A stretch of DNA of 64,000 bases from contig NZ_LAQT01000002.1 in the NCBI RefSeq assembly GCF_001294205.1, positions 434,001-498,000 on the forward strand. The letters run 5' to 3'. This DNA is from Amantichitinum ursilacus (GTDB lineage Bacteria > Pseudomonadota > Gammaproteobacteria > Burkholderiales > Chitinibacteraceae). A program made the translations under genes and the position numbers. Under the pieces are notes generated by a model that did no database searches, had not been told where the DNA came from, and was given only the letters and a program-made list of their open reading frames with translations. This document shows positions 8,328-17,497 of this stretch, piece after piece; position 1 is the first letter of the stretch; each line of letters opens with the position of its first letter.

Positions 8328-9218
8328 ATGTCGGGCAAACGCGCGTTGTGCGCGCTGTTGCTGTGGTTGCCGTTGCCGTCGGCGCAGGCCAAAGAACGCA
8401 TTACCTGGGCCGTGTTTGACTGGGCGCCGGTCTACATCCTGCAAAACCCCGATGCTGTTCAGGTGGCGCAGCTCAACGACGGCACCGGCGACCGGCTGGT
8501 TAAACTGCTGCAGCACTCGTTGCCGCAATACGAACATCGCATGGTGAACATGGTGCCCGGCCGCATCTTTGCCGAACTGCGCAATGGCACGCACCTTTGC
8601 TATGCCTCGTCGCTGGCCAATGCCGACCGCCTGGCCTATAGCGTGATGACGGCCGCGGGCATCGCACCGCCGGTACAGGTGGTATTGCGCCAGGACACCT
8701 TGCGCGCGCATCCGCAATGGCGCGATGGCGTTGATCTGGCGCAGCTGTTTCAGGATCGCAGCTTGCTGGGCAATTATCCGGCCGCGCGCTCGTTTGGCGA
8801 CGAGATCGACACGCTGCTGCGCAGCCCGTCCAACCGCAATATGAAGCCGATGGCGGTGGTGAGCCAATCCAGCAATCTGTTTCGCATGATGCAGATGGGG
8901 CGGCTTGATTACACGCTGGAATACCCGCAAGTACTGGTCTACCAACAAAGCAAGGGCCAGGCCCCGGCCGATCTGGTGTCGGTGCCCATCAAGAACGCGC
9001 CGCCGTTTTTAGGCTCGCATGTGGCGTGCAGCAAAAATGATTGGGGCCGCAAGGTAATTGTCGATATCGATGCGGCCATGCAGAAAATCGCAGCACAGCC
9101 CAGTTATCTGCAGGCGCTGGAAGCCTGGGTGCCGCCCAACGAAATGGCGTTGCGGCACAAGGATTATGAAAATTTTGTGCGGCAACGCTCATCGCGCTCG
9201 ATGATCTTGTCGCAGTAA
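8328..9218 (+). CDS. Periplasmic solute-binding-like protein (TIGR02285-like)
   Basis: A 296-aa secreted protein: signal peptide at residues 1-20 ending AQA, then a domain with the family-3 solute-binding layout (ITWAVFDWAPVYI at the mature N-terminus, a central LGNYPAARSFGDEID segment, and RMMQMGRLDYTLEYP). It resembles the conserved TIGR02285 proteins of gamma- and betaproteobacteria, which have no established ligand. I start at 8328 because the hydrophobic leader begins there; the in-frame Met codons upstream would place 19 polar residues before it. It stands apart from any transport genes, so a sensory or orphan-binding role is as likely as import. Confidence 0.75.
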   Translation: MSGKRALCALLLWLPLPSAQAKERITWAVFDWAPVYILQNPDAVQVAQLNDGTGDRLVKLLQHSLPQYEHRMVNMVPGRIFAELRNGTHLCYASSLANADRLAYSVMTAAGIAPPVQVVLRQDTLRAHPQWRDGVDLAQLFQDRSLLGNYPAARSFGDEIDTLLRSPSNRNMKPMAVVSQSSNLFRMMQMGRLDYTLEYPQVLVYQQSKGQAPADLVSVPIKNAPPFLGSHVACSKNDWGRKVIVDIDAAMQKIAAQPSYLQALEAWVPPNEMALRHKDYENFVRQRSSRSMILSQ

Positions 9219-9240
9219 CAACCCGGACGGAAACCACGCA

Positions 9241-9645
9241 ATGAAGCAGGCCGCATATTCGCAAGATGATCACAAAGTGCGTATCGATAAATGGCTGTGG
9301 GCGGCGCGCTTTTTTAAAACGCGCTCGCTGGCCAGCGATGCCGTGGTGGCGGGCCATGTGGATCTGAACGGCGCGCGGCCCAAGCCAGCGCGCGATGTAA
9401 AAACGGGCGACATGCTTAAAATCCGCACCGATCACGGCTTGTTTGAAGTCGAAGTGCTGGGCGTATCGGACAAGCGCGGCCCGGCCGAAGTGGCGCGCGC
9501 TTTGTATGCCGAAACCGCCGATAGCGTGGCCAAGCGCGAAGAAGCCGCGCTACAGAAATCAATGGAACCCACCTTCGACCATCCCCAAATCAAAGGTCGC
9601 CCCACCAAAAAATGGCGCCGCCAATTGCATCTGCAAGAACGTTGA
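9241..9645 (+). CDS. hslR: Ribosome-associated heat-shock protein Hsp15 (S4 domain)
   Basis: Hsp15 binds 50S subunits carrying a stranded peptidyl-tRNA and helps recycle them. The 134-aa protein has the S4 RNA-binding fold from about residue 13 (RIDKWLWAARFFKTRSLA) and the Lys/Arg-rich C-terminal tail (GRPTKKWRRQLHL) typical of HslR. Length equals that of E. coli Hsp15. The gene starts 22 bp after its neighbour and may be co-transcribed, though there is no functional link. Confidence 0.92.
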   Translation: MKQAAYSQDDHKVRIDKWLWAARFFKTRSLASDAVVAGHVDLNGARPKPARDVKTGDMLKIRTDHGLFEVEVLGVSDKRGPAEVARALYAETADSVAKREEAALQKSMEPTFDHPQIKGRPTKKWRRQLHLQER

Positions 9646-9721
9646 ACCTGCGCGCCTGCCCACTGACTGATGATGGATTGCTGCTTTGATCTGATCTGAC
9701 AACCCGAACACGGAGACCGGC

Positions 9722-11116
9722 ATGACCGCAACGCGACAAGAAACCGATTCGATGGGCGCGATTGCCGTCGCGTCGGATCGCTACTGGGGCGCGCAAACGC
9801 AGCGCTCGGTGGGCAATTTTCCGATTGGGGTAACGCGCTTTCGCTGGCAACGGCCAGTGATCCGCGCTTTGGGCGTACTGAAGAAAGCGGCGGCGCAAGC
9901 CAATGCCGAGTTGGGCGAACTGGCCGCCGAAGTTGCGCAATGGGTGGTGCAGGCGGCGGATGAAGTGATTGATGGCCAACTGGACGAGCATTTTCCGTTG
10001 GTGGTGTTTCAGACGGGCTCGGGCACGCAATCCAACATGAACGCCAATGAGGTGATCTCCAACCGCGGCATTGAACTGGCCGGTGGCACGCTCGGCAGCA
10101 AAACCCCGGTGCACCCCAATGACCATGTCAATCGGGGCCAGTCTTCCAACGATACGTTTCCAACGGCGATGCATATTGCGGTGGTGGAAGAAATCCATCG
10201 CCGCTTGTTGCCCGCCATCGCCACCTTGCGCGGCACGCTGGCCGATAAATCCGCGGCTTACGCGCATATCGTCAAAACCGGGCGCACGCATTTGCAAGAC
10301 GCTACGCCCGTCACCTTGGGGCAGGAAATTGGCGCGTGGGTGGCGCAACTGGATTTCAATCTACATGGCGTGAAAACCGCATTGCCCGGTCTTTATGATC
10401 TGGCCATTGGTGGCACGGCGGTGGGCACCGGTCTTAACGCGCACCCGCAGTTTGGCGACACCGCTGCAAGCCACATTGCCGAGCTGACCGGCCACCCGTT
10501 CCGTGCCGCGCCCGACAAGTTTTTTGCGCTGTCAGCGCACGATGCGCTGGTGCAAACCTCAGCGGCGCTGCGCACATTGGCGGGGGGACTGATGAAGCTG
10601 GCCAACGACGTGCGCTGGCTGGCCAGCGGCCCGCGCTGCGGCATCGGCGAATTGCGTATACCCGAAAACGAACCAGGCTCATCCATCATGCCGGGCAAGG
10701 TGAATCCCACCCAGTGCGAAGCGCTGACCATGGTGTGCGTGCAGGTGTTTGGCAACGATGCGGCGGTGGCGTTTGCGGGCAGCCAGGGCAATTTCCAGCT
10801 GAATGTGTACAAGCCGGTGATGGTGCACAACGTGCTGGAGAGTATCGAGTTGCTAAGCGATGCGATGCTGGCGTTTAACGACCACTGCGCCGTGGGCATC
10901 GAGCCGGATCTGGACGTCATTGCCGCCAATCTGGACAAGAACCTGATGCTGGTGACCGCGCTCAACCGCCATATCGGTTATGACAAAGCGGCCCAGATTG
11001 CCAAGAAGGCGCACCACGAAGGCCTGACGCTGAAGCAATCAGCGCTGGCGCTGGGGCACCTCACCGAAGCGCAGTTTGATGAATGGGTCGTCCCCATCGA
11101 CATGACGCATCCGTAA
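9722..11116 (+). CDS. fumC: Fumarate hydratase class II
   Basis: FumC is the iron-free, oxygen-stable fumarase of the TCA cycle. The 464-aa protein has the superfamily signature [15 protein letters not shown] with the mobile catalytic Ser loop, [14 protein letters not shown], and [10 protein letters not shown] with the second catalytic His region. Length is normal. An RBS-like GGAGA at 9713-9717 precedes the ATG. The N-terminus is typical of fumarase rather than of aspartase. Immediately after the stop (10 bp) lies copy 1 of the inverted-repeat family, which may end transcription. Confidence 0.96.
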   Translation: MTATRQETDSMGAIAVASDRYWGAQTQRSVGNFPIGVTRFRWQRPVIRALGVLKKAAAQANAELGELAAEVAQWVVQAADEVIDGQLDEHFPLVVFQTGSGTQSNMNANEVISNRGIELAGGTLGSKTPVHPNDHVNRGQSSNDTFPTAMHIAVVEEIHRRLLPAIATLRGTLADKSAAYAHIVKTGRTHLQDATPVTLGQEIGAWVAQLDFNLHGVKTALPGLYDLAIGGTAVGTGLNAHPQFGDTAASHIAELTGHPFRAAPDKFFALSAHDALVQTSAALRTLAGGLMKLANDVRWLASGPRCGIGELRIPENEPGSSIMPGKVNPTQCEALTMVCVQVFGNDAAVAFAGSQGNFQLNVYKPVMVHNVLESIELLSDAMLAFNDHCAVGIEPDLDVIAANLDKNLMLVTALNRHIGYDKAAQIAKKAHHEGLTLKQSALALGHLTEAQFDEWVVPIDMTHP

Positions 11117-11125
11117 TCCACAAAC

Positions 11126-11229
11126 GCATAGGGTGGGTCTAGACCCACCATCCAAAGGCGTGGAGAAGAACGCATATGTTTGCGTTTTTGTCACTGGCCT
11201 TGGATGGTGGGTCTCGACCCACCCTATGC
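11126..11229. repeat. Interspersed inverted repeat, copy 1 (REP-like)
   Basis: Outer arms GCATAGGGTGGGTC and GACCCACCCTATGC are perfect complements; each arm also folds on itself (GGTGGGTC-TA-GACCCACC). The inner arms ATCCAAAGGC and GCCTTGGAT extend the pairing. It starts 9 bp after the fumC stop. Confidence 0.9.
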
Positions 11230-11249
11230 GCGGCGGTGGCGGATCAACC

Positions 11250-11279
11250 GTAGGGTGCGTTACCCGGAGGGCAACGCAC
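11250..11279. repeat. Second palindromic repeat family, copy 1
   Basis: GTAGGGTGCGTTACCC followed by GGGCAACGCAC forms an imperfect palindrome with one mismatch. A near-identical copy is at 55992-56023; in both places it follows a copy of the first repeat family by about 20 bp. A GGCCCC-ATTC-GGGGCC hairpin follows at about 11301-11316. Confidence 0.8.
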
Positions 11280-11343
11280 AGTTTGGGGCCCAAAGCCCCG
11301 GCCCCATTCGGGGCCTTCCCACATCATCCGCGCACCGTACGCC

Positions 11344-11664
11344 TTAATGCACCCCAATCTGGCTACGCAAATAACCAATGGTGGAATAGATATCCGCCAC
11401 GGCCACCGCATCGCCCGGGTCTTTTAGATTCGGCGGCGACAGCTGGTCTTCCGGCGCGGGTTGCGGCTGGCCGCCACGCACTTGCAGCGTGTCGCGCTTC
11501 TGTTCCAGTTCATCAATCCAGATTGCAATCTGCGGGCCGTGACGGCGGCGCATTTCTTGCTGGAACTCGTCCGGGGACGGGTCGTGCAACTGGCGATTGA
11601 TTTCGATTTCCCACGCGTCGAGTTGATTGCGGATGCGGTCAAAATCGATGTTCGGTGTCGTCAT
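11344..11664 (-). CDS. Hypothetical protein, 106 aa
   Basis: An acidic, soluble 106-residue protein I do not recognise. It has a helical N-terminal half with regular charged and hydrophobic residues (FDRIRNQLDAWEIEINRQL, EELEQKRDTL-like), consistent with a short coiled coil, a Pro-rich middle and a short C-terminus. AAGGAGCTGG-like purine bases precede the ATG at 11664. It is 29 bp downstream of the next minus-strand gene, so the two are probably co-transcribed. Confidence 0.6.
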   Translation of the reverse strand: MTTPNIDFDRIRNQLDAWEIEINRQLHDPSPDEFQQEMRRRHGPQIAIWIDELEQKRDTLQVRGGQPQPAPEDQLSPPNLKDPGDAVAVADIYSTIGYLRSQIGVH

Positions 11665-11693
11665 ATCCAGCTCCTTGGTGGTTGGCAGTCAGT

Positions 11694-12092
11694 TCAGCCG
11701 ATGCGGCTGTCCGGGCTACCCGTGGGCGCCCCGGCCAGTGCGGCTGAGATTTCGTTGCGTTCTTCCAGACTAGCCGTCTGTGCATAAGCCGCCAGTTCCT
11801 CGCGTTGAGCGGCAGTCAGCCCGCCGCGCTCGGCCTGGTAGCGTAACGATTCAAACCGGCGCAAGGCCGTATCGTGCGCAGACAACATCTGGACTTCATC
11901 TTTAAGCGTGCCCGGCATGAACACATCGCGCAGACGGCGCACGATGTCGTCCAGCCGCAAGCCATCGGCCAGCAGCTCGACGGCCAGATCAGTTTGCGCC
12001 CAGCGGCGCGGCAGCTCTTGCTCCTGCAACGCCACATCCAGCGGTGTTAACTGGCCAAACTGACCGCGGTCAGGTCGTAGATCCTTGTCCAT
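11694..12092 (-). CDS. Hypothetical protein, 132 aa
   Basis: A soluble 132-residue protein of unknown function, rich in Leu, Ala, Arg and Glu and predicted almost all helical, with no signal peptide or metal motif. The start at 12092 is supported by GGGAG seven bases upstream; the longer open frame to 12335 has no such site. It is the first gene of a two-gene minus-strand unit that lies back-to-back with ku. Confidence 0.6.
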   Translation of the reverse strand: MDKDLRPDRGQFGQLTPLDVALQEQELPRRWAQTDLAVELLADGLRLDDIVRRLRDVFMPGTLKDEVQMLSAHDTALRRFESLRYQAERGGLTAAQREELAAYAQTASLEERNEISAALAGAPTGSPDSRIG

Positions 12093-12364
12093 GATGGCGC
12101 TCCCGCCGCAAACAATGGCTACCACCATAACGCCAGACAGCCCGCCCTCTGAGGCGGTAGCCACCGGATAAGCACGTAGGAATCCGCCCCCAGCATCCGT
12201 AAGGCGCAGCGATGTGTACGCGCTGAAACTTTTGCTTCTTACAAACACGTAGGGATTGAACCTGCATGTTGCGGCGCGTTTGTGAGACCACGGCATGGCG
12301 GCTGGCTGATAGCGGTTGCTGCGGCAGCGCGGCACGCTAAGCGTTCAATGGCAGGAGACCCACC

Positions 12365-13564
12365 ATGGCACGCGCACTGTGGTCAGGCGCGATCAGCTTC
12401 GGGCTGATCTTTATTCCCGTTTCTCTCAATTCGGCCGAATCGCCGGATGAGCTCGATCTTACGTTGCTGGACAAACGCGACTTCTCCAAAGTGGGCTACA
12501 AGCGCGTCAATAAAACGACCGGCAAAGAAGTGACCTGGGCCGACATCATCAAAGGCTACGAATATCAGCCGGGTGAATACGTGGCGCTGGGCGACGAAGA
12601 CTTTAAACACGCCAACGTCAAAGCTACGCAGACGATCGATCTGCTGGCGTTTGTCGATCAGGACGAAATTGATCCGGTTTATTTTGAAAAGCCGTATTAC
12701 CTGTCGCCCGGCAAACGTGGCGAAAAGGTGTACGGCTTGTTGCGCGAAGCGCTGAAAAAATCCGGCAAGGTGGGCGTGGCGCAGATTGTGATCCGCGTAA
12801 AGCAACATCTGGCCGTGGTTGCGGCCGTGGGCGATGCGCTGGTGCTCAATACGTTGCGTTATCCCGAAGAAATCAAGGATGTGGACGAATTGGGCCTGCC
12901 GCAAACCGCGGTGAAGCCGGGCTTGAGCAGCAAGGAAGTCGATATGGCGGTGCAACTGGTGGAAGGGATGTCGGATGACTGGCACCCGGACCAGTACCAC
13001 GACCAGTATCGCGAAGACCTGCTCAAACTGATCGATCGCAAAATCAAGGCGCGGCAAACGCACACCGTTAACGCGCCGATGGAAGACGAAGACCAGCCGG
13101 TGCCGGGTTCAGCCAATGTGCTGGATCTGATGGCCTTGCTGAAAAAGAGTCTGCCCGCCGCCAAAGGCAAAGCCGGCAAGCTCAAGCGCGCTGAAGCCGA
13201 TGTGGCTGATAACGACGATGCAGATGAAGACCAGGCCGAGCAGGCCGCACCGCAACGCAAAGCCACGCGCACTGCCAAAGCGCCCGCCAAAGCCAGCGCG
13301 ACGGCGGCTAAAACCGGCGCCAAGGCGGCCACACGCGTCAGCGCCGCCCGCCCGGCCAGCAAAAAGATAGCCACCGCGACGGCCAAACCGGCGGCGAAAC
13401 CTGCCGCCAAGCCCGCGGCCAAGCCAGCGGCCAAACCGGCTGCCAAGCCCGCGGTTAAACCCGCCGCCACGGCAGCACGCGCAGCCAGTAAACCTAAAGC
13501 CACCGCCCAACCAGCCACCCAGCGCAAAACCGCCACTGCCAGCACTAAACGCAAAGCGGCCTAA
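12365..13564 (+). CDS. ku: Ku, bacterial NHEJ DNA-end-binding protein
   Basis: Bacterial Ku forms a homodimeric ring that threads onto DNA ends and recruits LigD for non-homologous end joining. The Ku core occupies residues 1 to about 250 (ALWSGAISFGLIFIPV at the start, PYYLSPGKRGEKVYGLLREAL in the bridge region). Residues about 255-399 form an unusually long Lys/Ala/Pro/Thr-rich tail with an acidic patch (DDADEDQ) and a run of AAKPA pentapeptides. Basic Ku tails are known to bind DNA and aid bridging; 399 aa is long for the family (usually 260-320). The next gene is ligD, 17 bp downstream, with a GGAGA site. Confidence 0.96.
   Translation: MARALWSGAISFGLIFIPVSLNSAESPDELDLTLLDKRDFSKVGYKRVNKTTGKEVTWADIIKGYEYQPGEYVALGDEDFKHANVKATQTIDLLAFVDQDEIDPVYFEKPYYLSPGKRGEKVYGLLREALKKSGKVGVAQIVIRVKQHLAVVAAVGDALVLNTLRYPEEIKDVDELGLPQTAVKPGLSSKEVDMAVQLVEGMSDDWHPDQYHDQYREDLLKLIDRKIKARQTHTVNAPMEDEDQPVPGSANVLDLMALLKKSLPAAKGKAGKLKRAEADVADNDDADEDQAEQAAPQRKATRTAKAPAKASATAAKTGAKAATRVSAARPASKKIATATAKPAAKPAAKPAAKPAAKPAAKPAVKPAATAARAASKPKATAQPATQRKTATASTKRKAA
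13399..13470 (+). repeat. Tandem pentapeptide-coding repeat in ku
   Basis: About 72 bp made of imperfect 12- and 15-bp units that encode repeated AAKP(A) in the Ku tail. Such GC-rich tandem DNA is prone to length change by slippage. Confidence 0.75.
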
Positions 13565-13581
13565 GCGCGCAGGAGACTGCC

Positions 13582-16224
13582 ATGAGCCTCACTCGCTATC
13601 GCGCCAAACGCGATTTCAACATAACGTCCGAGCCCGGCGGCAAAGCCGGTCGCTCGGGCGCGGTTTTGCATTACGTAATCCAGAAACACGATGCCACGCG
13701 CCTGCACTATGACTTCCGCCTGGAACTCGATGGCGTGTTCAAAAGCTGGGCCGTGCCCAAGGGCCCGAGCCTTGATCCCACCGTTAAACGCCTGGCCGTG
13801 CATGTGGAAGACCATCCGCTGGCCTATGGCGACTTTGAAGGCATTATCCCGCCGCATCAGTACGGCGCGGGCAAGGTGATGGTGTGGGATCGCGGCGTGT
13901 GGCAACCGCTGGACGATCCGCAACGCGGTTATCAGAAAGGTCATTTGCGCTTCAAGCTCGAAGGCGAAAAGCTGCAAGGCGAATGGGCGCTGGTGCGCAT
14001 GCATCATCGCCCGGATGAGCCCGAAGACGCGGACAACTGGCTGCTGGTAAAAGGCCACGATGCCACCGCTGCGGCGGGCAAAACCGCCGAAGTGACCGCC
14101 AAGCTCACGCAAAGCGTAATCAGCGGCCGCCAGATTGATGAGATTGACGGCCCACCGCCCAAGCGCTCGCAGCTCACCAAAACCAATCAGCCCAAAGCGC
14201 GCGTGGTCTCGCCCGAAGACGACGCAGCGCCCGCCGCAAAGGCCAAGCCGACCGCGCGCAAAGCTAAGCGCAAATCCACGCTGCCCGAATTACTGGAACC
14301 GCAACTGGCCACGCTGGTGAACAGCGTGCCGGGTGATACCGAAGCCTGGCTGGCCGAAATCAAGTTTGATGGCTACCGCATGCTGACCCACATCGAAGAC
14401 GGCCAGGTGCAGATGTTCAGCCGCAATGGCAAAGACTGGACCCAGCGCATGGGCAATCTGCCCGCGCAACTGGCGGCGCTGAATCTGCAGAATGGCTGGC
14501 TGGATGGCGAAGTGGTGGCGGTGCAGGCCGATGGCAGCATGAGCTTTCAGGCGCTGCAGAATGCCTTTGCTGATCCGCCCCCGAAAACGGCAGCGCGATT
14601 GGTGTATTACCTGTTTGATATCCCGTTTTTAAATAATGCCGACTTGCGTTTGCAGCCTTTGGTGCAGCGGAAAAAGAAACTGGCCAGGCTGCTGAAAGAC
14701 TTGCCCGAAAGCTCGGATTTGCGCTTTAGCGACCATCTGCAAACGGATCTCGGCGACGCGTTTACCCACGCTTGCCACCACGGGTTGGAAGGCTTGATGT
14801 TCAAGCGCGTGGATTCGGTTTATCAGGAAAAGCGCAACCGCGACTGGCTGAAACTGAAATGCCAGCAACGCCAGGAATTCGTGATTGGCGGCTATACCAA
14901 TCCGGCCGGCAGCCGGCTGGGCTTTGGTGCGCTGTTGCTGGGCACCTATGGCGATGACGGCAAGCTGCACTACGCCGGCCGCGTTGGTACTGGCTTTGAT
15001 GACGCCACGCTGCAAAGCCTGGGCAAGACGCTGGCCGAGGCGGAGCAGAAAACCTCGCCATTTGTAGAAGACGTGCCGCCGCGCGAACGCGCGCATGTGC
15101 ACTGGGTGCGGCCGGAGCAAGTGGCCGAAATCCGCTTTGCCGAATGGACCGAGGAAAAGCGGCTGCGGCAGGCGGCTTTCCTTGGGCTGCGCAAAGACAA
15201 GCCGGCGCAGCAGGTGGTGCCGGAAGTGGCCATTGCCGCCGATGCGCCAGTTGCGAAACCGGGCAAGACCCGCAGTCGCAACGCCGAAGCCAAAGCCGAG
15301 ACCACCGCGCCCAAGCCCAAACGCAGCACCGAAGACGCCGAAGTAGGCGGCGTGCGCATCAGCCATCCCACGCGCATTGTGTTTCCGGGCACCGGCGACA
15401 CCAAGGTGGATCTGGCACGTTATTACGAACAAGTGGCCGACTGGTTGGTGCCACAACTGAAAGACCGGCCGCTCACGCTGGTGCGTTGCCCGCAAGGCGC
15501 GGCGCATGCGTGCTTTTTCCAGAAGCATTTAACCGACACCATGCCCGAGGGCGTGCAGCCGGTGGAAATCAAGGACGAAAGCGGTAGCGCCACCTATATG
15601 CTGGCCAACGACGTGCGCGCGGTTATCCAGCTGGTGCAGTCGGGCGTGCTGGAGCTACATACCTGGGGCGCGACGCAACGTGCGCTGGAACAGCCAGACC
15701 GCATGATCTTTGATCTGGACCCGGCGCCCGATGTGAGCTGGCAGCAGGTGGTGGAGGCGGCACAGTTGCTGCGCGGTTTGTTGCAGGAAGCGGGCTTGGG
15801 CGTATTCCTTAAAACCACCGGCGGCAAAGGCTTGCATGTGGAAGTGCCGCTTAAACCGGGCGCTGATTGGGATACCGTCAAGGCATTCAGCAAAGCAGTG
15901 GCGACGCATCTGGCGCAGCAATTGCCGGACCGGTTTATCGCCACCATGAGCAAAGCCAAACGCAACGGCAAAATCTTTATCGACTATCTGCGCAATGCCC
16001 GCGGCGCAACGGCGGTGGCCGCGTATTCCACCCGCGCGCGCGATCAGGCCGGGGTGGCTACGCCGATTGCGTGGGACGAACTGCCCACACTGGCCAGCGC
16101 CAGTTTCTGGACCATCCACAACGTGCCGGAACGGTTGGCCGCAATGAAACACAACCCATGGGCGGATTACGACAAAGCGCGCGTCAAACTCGGGCCGAAA
16201 ATAGTGCAGAAGTTCGGGATATAG
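13582..16224 (+). CDS. ligD: Multifunctional NHEJ DNA ligase LigD
   Basis: LigD trims, fills and seals the ends held by Ku. The 880-aa protein has three domains in the Pseudomonas-type order. The 3'-phosphoesterase is at about 1-155 (metal-binding LHYDFRLE, H42/D44). A basic linker is followed by the ATP-dependent ligase at about 240-540, with lysyl-AMP motif EIKFDGYR (K261), LDGEVVAV, and GLMFKRVDS. After a second basic linker comes the archaeo-eukaryotic-primase-type polymerase at about 575-870, with catalytic D711/D713 in FDLDP. All key residues seen are intact. The TAG stop (16222-16224) lies inside copy 2 of the interspersed repeat. Confidence 0.97.
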   Translation: MSLTRYRAKRDFNITSEPGGKAGRSGAVLHYVIQKHDATRLHYDFRLELDGVFKSWAVPKGPSLDPTVKRLAVHVEDHPLAYGDFEGIIPPHQYGAGKVMVWDRGVWQPLDDPQRGYQKGHLRFKLEGEKLQGEWALVRMHHRPDEPEDADNWLLVKGHDATAAAGKTAEVTAKLTQSVISGRQIDEIDGPPPKRSQLTKTNQPKARVVSPEDDAAPAAKAKPTARKAKRKSTLPELLEPQLATLVNSVPGDTEAWLAEIKFDGYRMLTHIEDGQVQMFSRNGKDWTQRMGNLPAQLAALNLQNGWLDGEVVAVQADGSMSFQALQNAFADPPPKTAARLVYYLFDIPFLNNADLRLQPLVQRKKKLARLLKDLPESSDLRFSDHLQTDLGDAFTHACHHGLEGLMFKRVDSVYQEKRNRDWLKLKCQQRQEFVIGGYTNPAGSRLGFGALLLGTYGDDGKLHYAGRVGTGFDDATLQSLGKTLAEAEQKTSPFVEDVPPRERAHVHWVRPEQVAEIRFAEWTEEKRLRQAAFLGLRKDKPAQQVVPEVAIAADAPVAKPGKTRSRNAEAKAETTAPKPKRSTEDAEVGGVRISHPTRIVFPGTGDTKVDLARYYEQVADWLVPQLKDRPLTLVRCPQGAAHACFFQKHLTDTMPEGVQPVEIKDESGSATYMLANDVRAVIQLVQSGVLELHTWGATQRALEQPDRMIFDLDPAPDVSWQQVVEAAQLLRGLLQEAGLGVFLKTTGGKGLHVEVPLKPGADWDTVKAFSKAVATHLAQQLPDRFIATMSKAKRNGKIFIDYLRNARGATAVAAYSTRARDQAGVATPIAWDELPTLASASFWTIHNVPERLAAMKHNPWADYDKARVKLGPKIVQKFGI

Positions 16225-16312
16225 GGTGGGTCAAGGCCCACCGCCCAAAGTGGTATGCCAAGCTCGGCGCAATGGCATGCGGCTCTGTGTGGTGGGTCTT
16301 GACCCACCCTAT
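16221..16312. repeat. Interspersed inverted repeat, copy 2 (REP-like)
   Basis: Arms ATAGGGTGGGTC and GACCCACCCTAT. The left arm provides the ligD stop codon TAG (16222-16224). The core (CCAAAGTGGTATGCC) is shared with copy 4 and, reversed, with copy 3. It also separates the convergent ligD and Hpt genes. Confidence 0.9.
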
Positions 16313-16321
16313 GACAAAGCT

Positions 16322-16669
16322 TCACGCCAGCGTGTCGTATTCGGCTTTTAGGTCGTTCAGCAGCGCGTGCACGCTGCCGATGGCGTCGGTCCATGCTTCC
16401 GCCACCGCACGGGTATCGCCCGCGCGGGCGGCCATTTCCAGCGCGCGCAAGTGTCCGACGGTGACCGTGGCCGCCAGCGTGCCGCATTCGCCTTTCAGCG
16501 CATGCGCCTGATGCGCCACCGTGGCCAGGTCGCCCGCTTCGGCGGCGGCTTGCAGCGTTGCCACGCGCATCGGCACATCGGCCAGAAACACACCGATCAG
16601 TTCGACCAGCAAGGCCTGATCATCGGCCAGCGCGGCCAGGGCGACGGCGCGTTGATAATCGCTGCTCAT
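16322..16669 (-). CDS. Hpt (histidine phosphotransfer) domain protein
   Basis: A 115-aa stand-alone Hpt domain. The phospho-accepting His56 lies in HALKGECGTLAA, the standard Hpt motif, within an all-helical protein. Hpt proteins carry phosphate between a hybrid histidine kinase and a response regulator; neither partner is in the window. GGGAGG lies seven bases before the ATG at 16669, which fixes this start. The gene overlaps the upstream CHAD gene by 4 bp (ATGA), so they are translated together, an unusual pairing. Confidence 0.85.
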   Translation of the reverse strand: MSSDYQRAVALAALADDQALLVELIGVFLADVPMRVATLQAAAEAGDLATVAHQAHALKGECGTLAATVTVGHLRALEMAARAGDTRAVAEAWTDAIGSVHALLNDLKAEYDTLA

Positions 16670-17478
16670 GCCAGATCCTCCCGCAATGCCTTGCCGGGCT
16701 TGCCGCCATGCAAAGCGCGCAAAACGCGAGTCGCGGCCATTTCGGCATCGGCCAACGCTGCAGCGCGCTGGCTTTGCCAATAGCCATTCAGCGCCGCGGA
16801 AAACGACGCGCCATAGTGCTGTTGCAGTACATCCAGATCATGCAGATAACCCAACGCGTCCTGCGCCGGTTTGGCCTGTTTGCTCAGACCTTGCCAGCGG
16901 CGCGGCAACCAGTCGCCCAACGCTTCATGCAGATAGCGGACTTTCTTGAGCGTGATGCGCGTGCGATGCCATAACTCGGGCGCACAGTGCGGCGCCAGCG
17001 CGTGCAATTCAGCGCGCGCCTGACGGCGGTACTTGCGCGCGGTCTGGCGGATTTTGCGTTGTAGCGCCGCACCGGGCGGCACCTCGTGGCGCAATACCTG
17101 CGGCAACGTACCCATCTGGGCGGCCCAACCGGACGGCAACAGCGCTGTGCGCGCCGTGCGTAAATCGGGCGCGCGGCCTTCAATCAGCTGCCGCGCTTCT
17201 TGCGCATACGGCGCGGGCCAGTCCGCCACCAGCTCCAGCATCACGTCGCGATCACGCAATACATTGCTGGCATCGCTCATCAGCGATAACGCCGCGCGCG
17301 CGGCATGCAGCTTGCCGTGTCGGGCCACCGGTAATAACTGGATCCGCACACTGCGCAATTGCACGCGCAGCTGATGCAGCTCTTCGACGCCTTCACTGTG
17401 CCGCGCGCGCTGTTGTGCGGCATCGATCTGTTCGATCTGCTGCTGCAAATGTCTGATCCAGCGTTTGCGGGTGGTCAT
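16666..17478 (-). CDS. CHAD domain protein
   Basis: A 270-aa protein made of a single CHAD domain, an all-helical fold with two four-helix bundles whose conserved His and basic residues bind polyphosphate and related anions. Seen here: HQLRVQLRSVR near the N-terminus, HRTRITLKKVRYLHEAL and LGYLHDLDVL in the second half. No CYTH triphosphatase domain is fused, unlike many relatives. The start at 17478 has GGAG five bases upstream. It sits second in a HAD-CHAD-Hpt operon; known CHAD proteins can localise to polyphosphate granules. Confidence 0.88.
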   Translation of the reverse strand: MTTRKRWIRHLQQQIEQIDAAQQRARHSEGVEELHQLRVQLRSVRIQLLPVARHGKLHAARAALSLMSDASNVLRDRDVMLELVADWPAPYAQEARQLIEGRAPDLRTARTALLPSGWAAQMGTLPQVLRHEVPPGAALQRKIRQTARKYRRQARAELHALAPHCAPELWHRTRITLKKVRYLHEALGDWLPRRWQGLSKQAKPAQDALGYLHDLDVLQQHYGASFSAALNGYWQSQRAAALADAEMAATRVLRALHGGKPGKALREDLA

Positions 17479-17497
17479 CGCGTCTCCGGTGATGATT

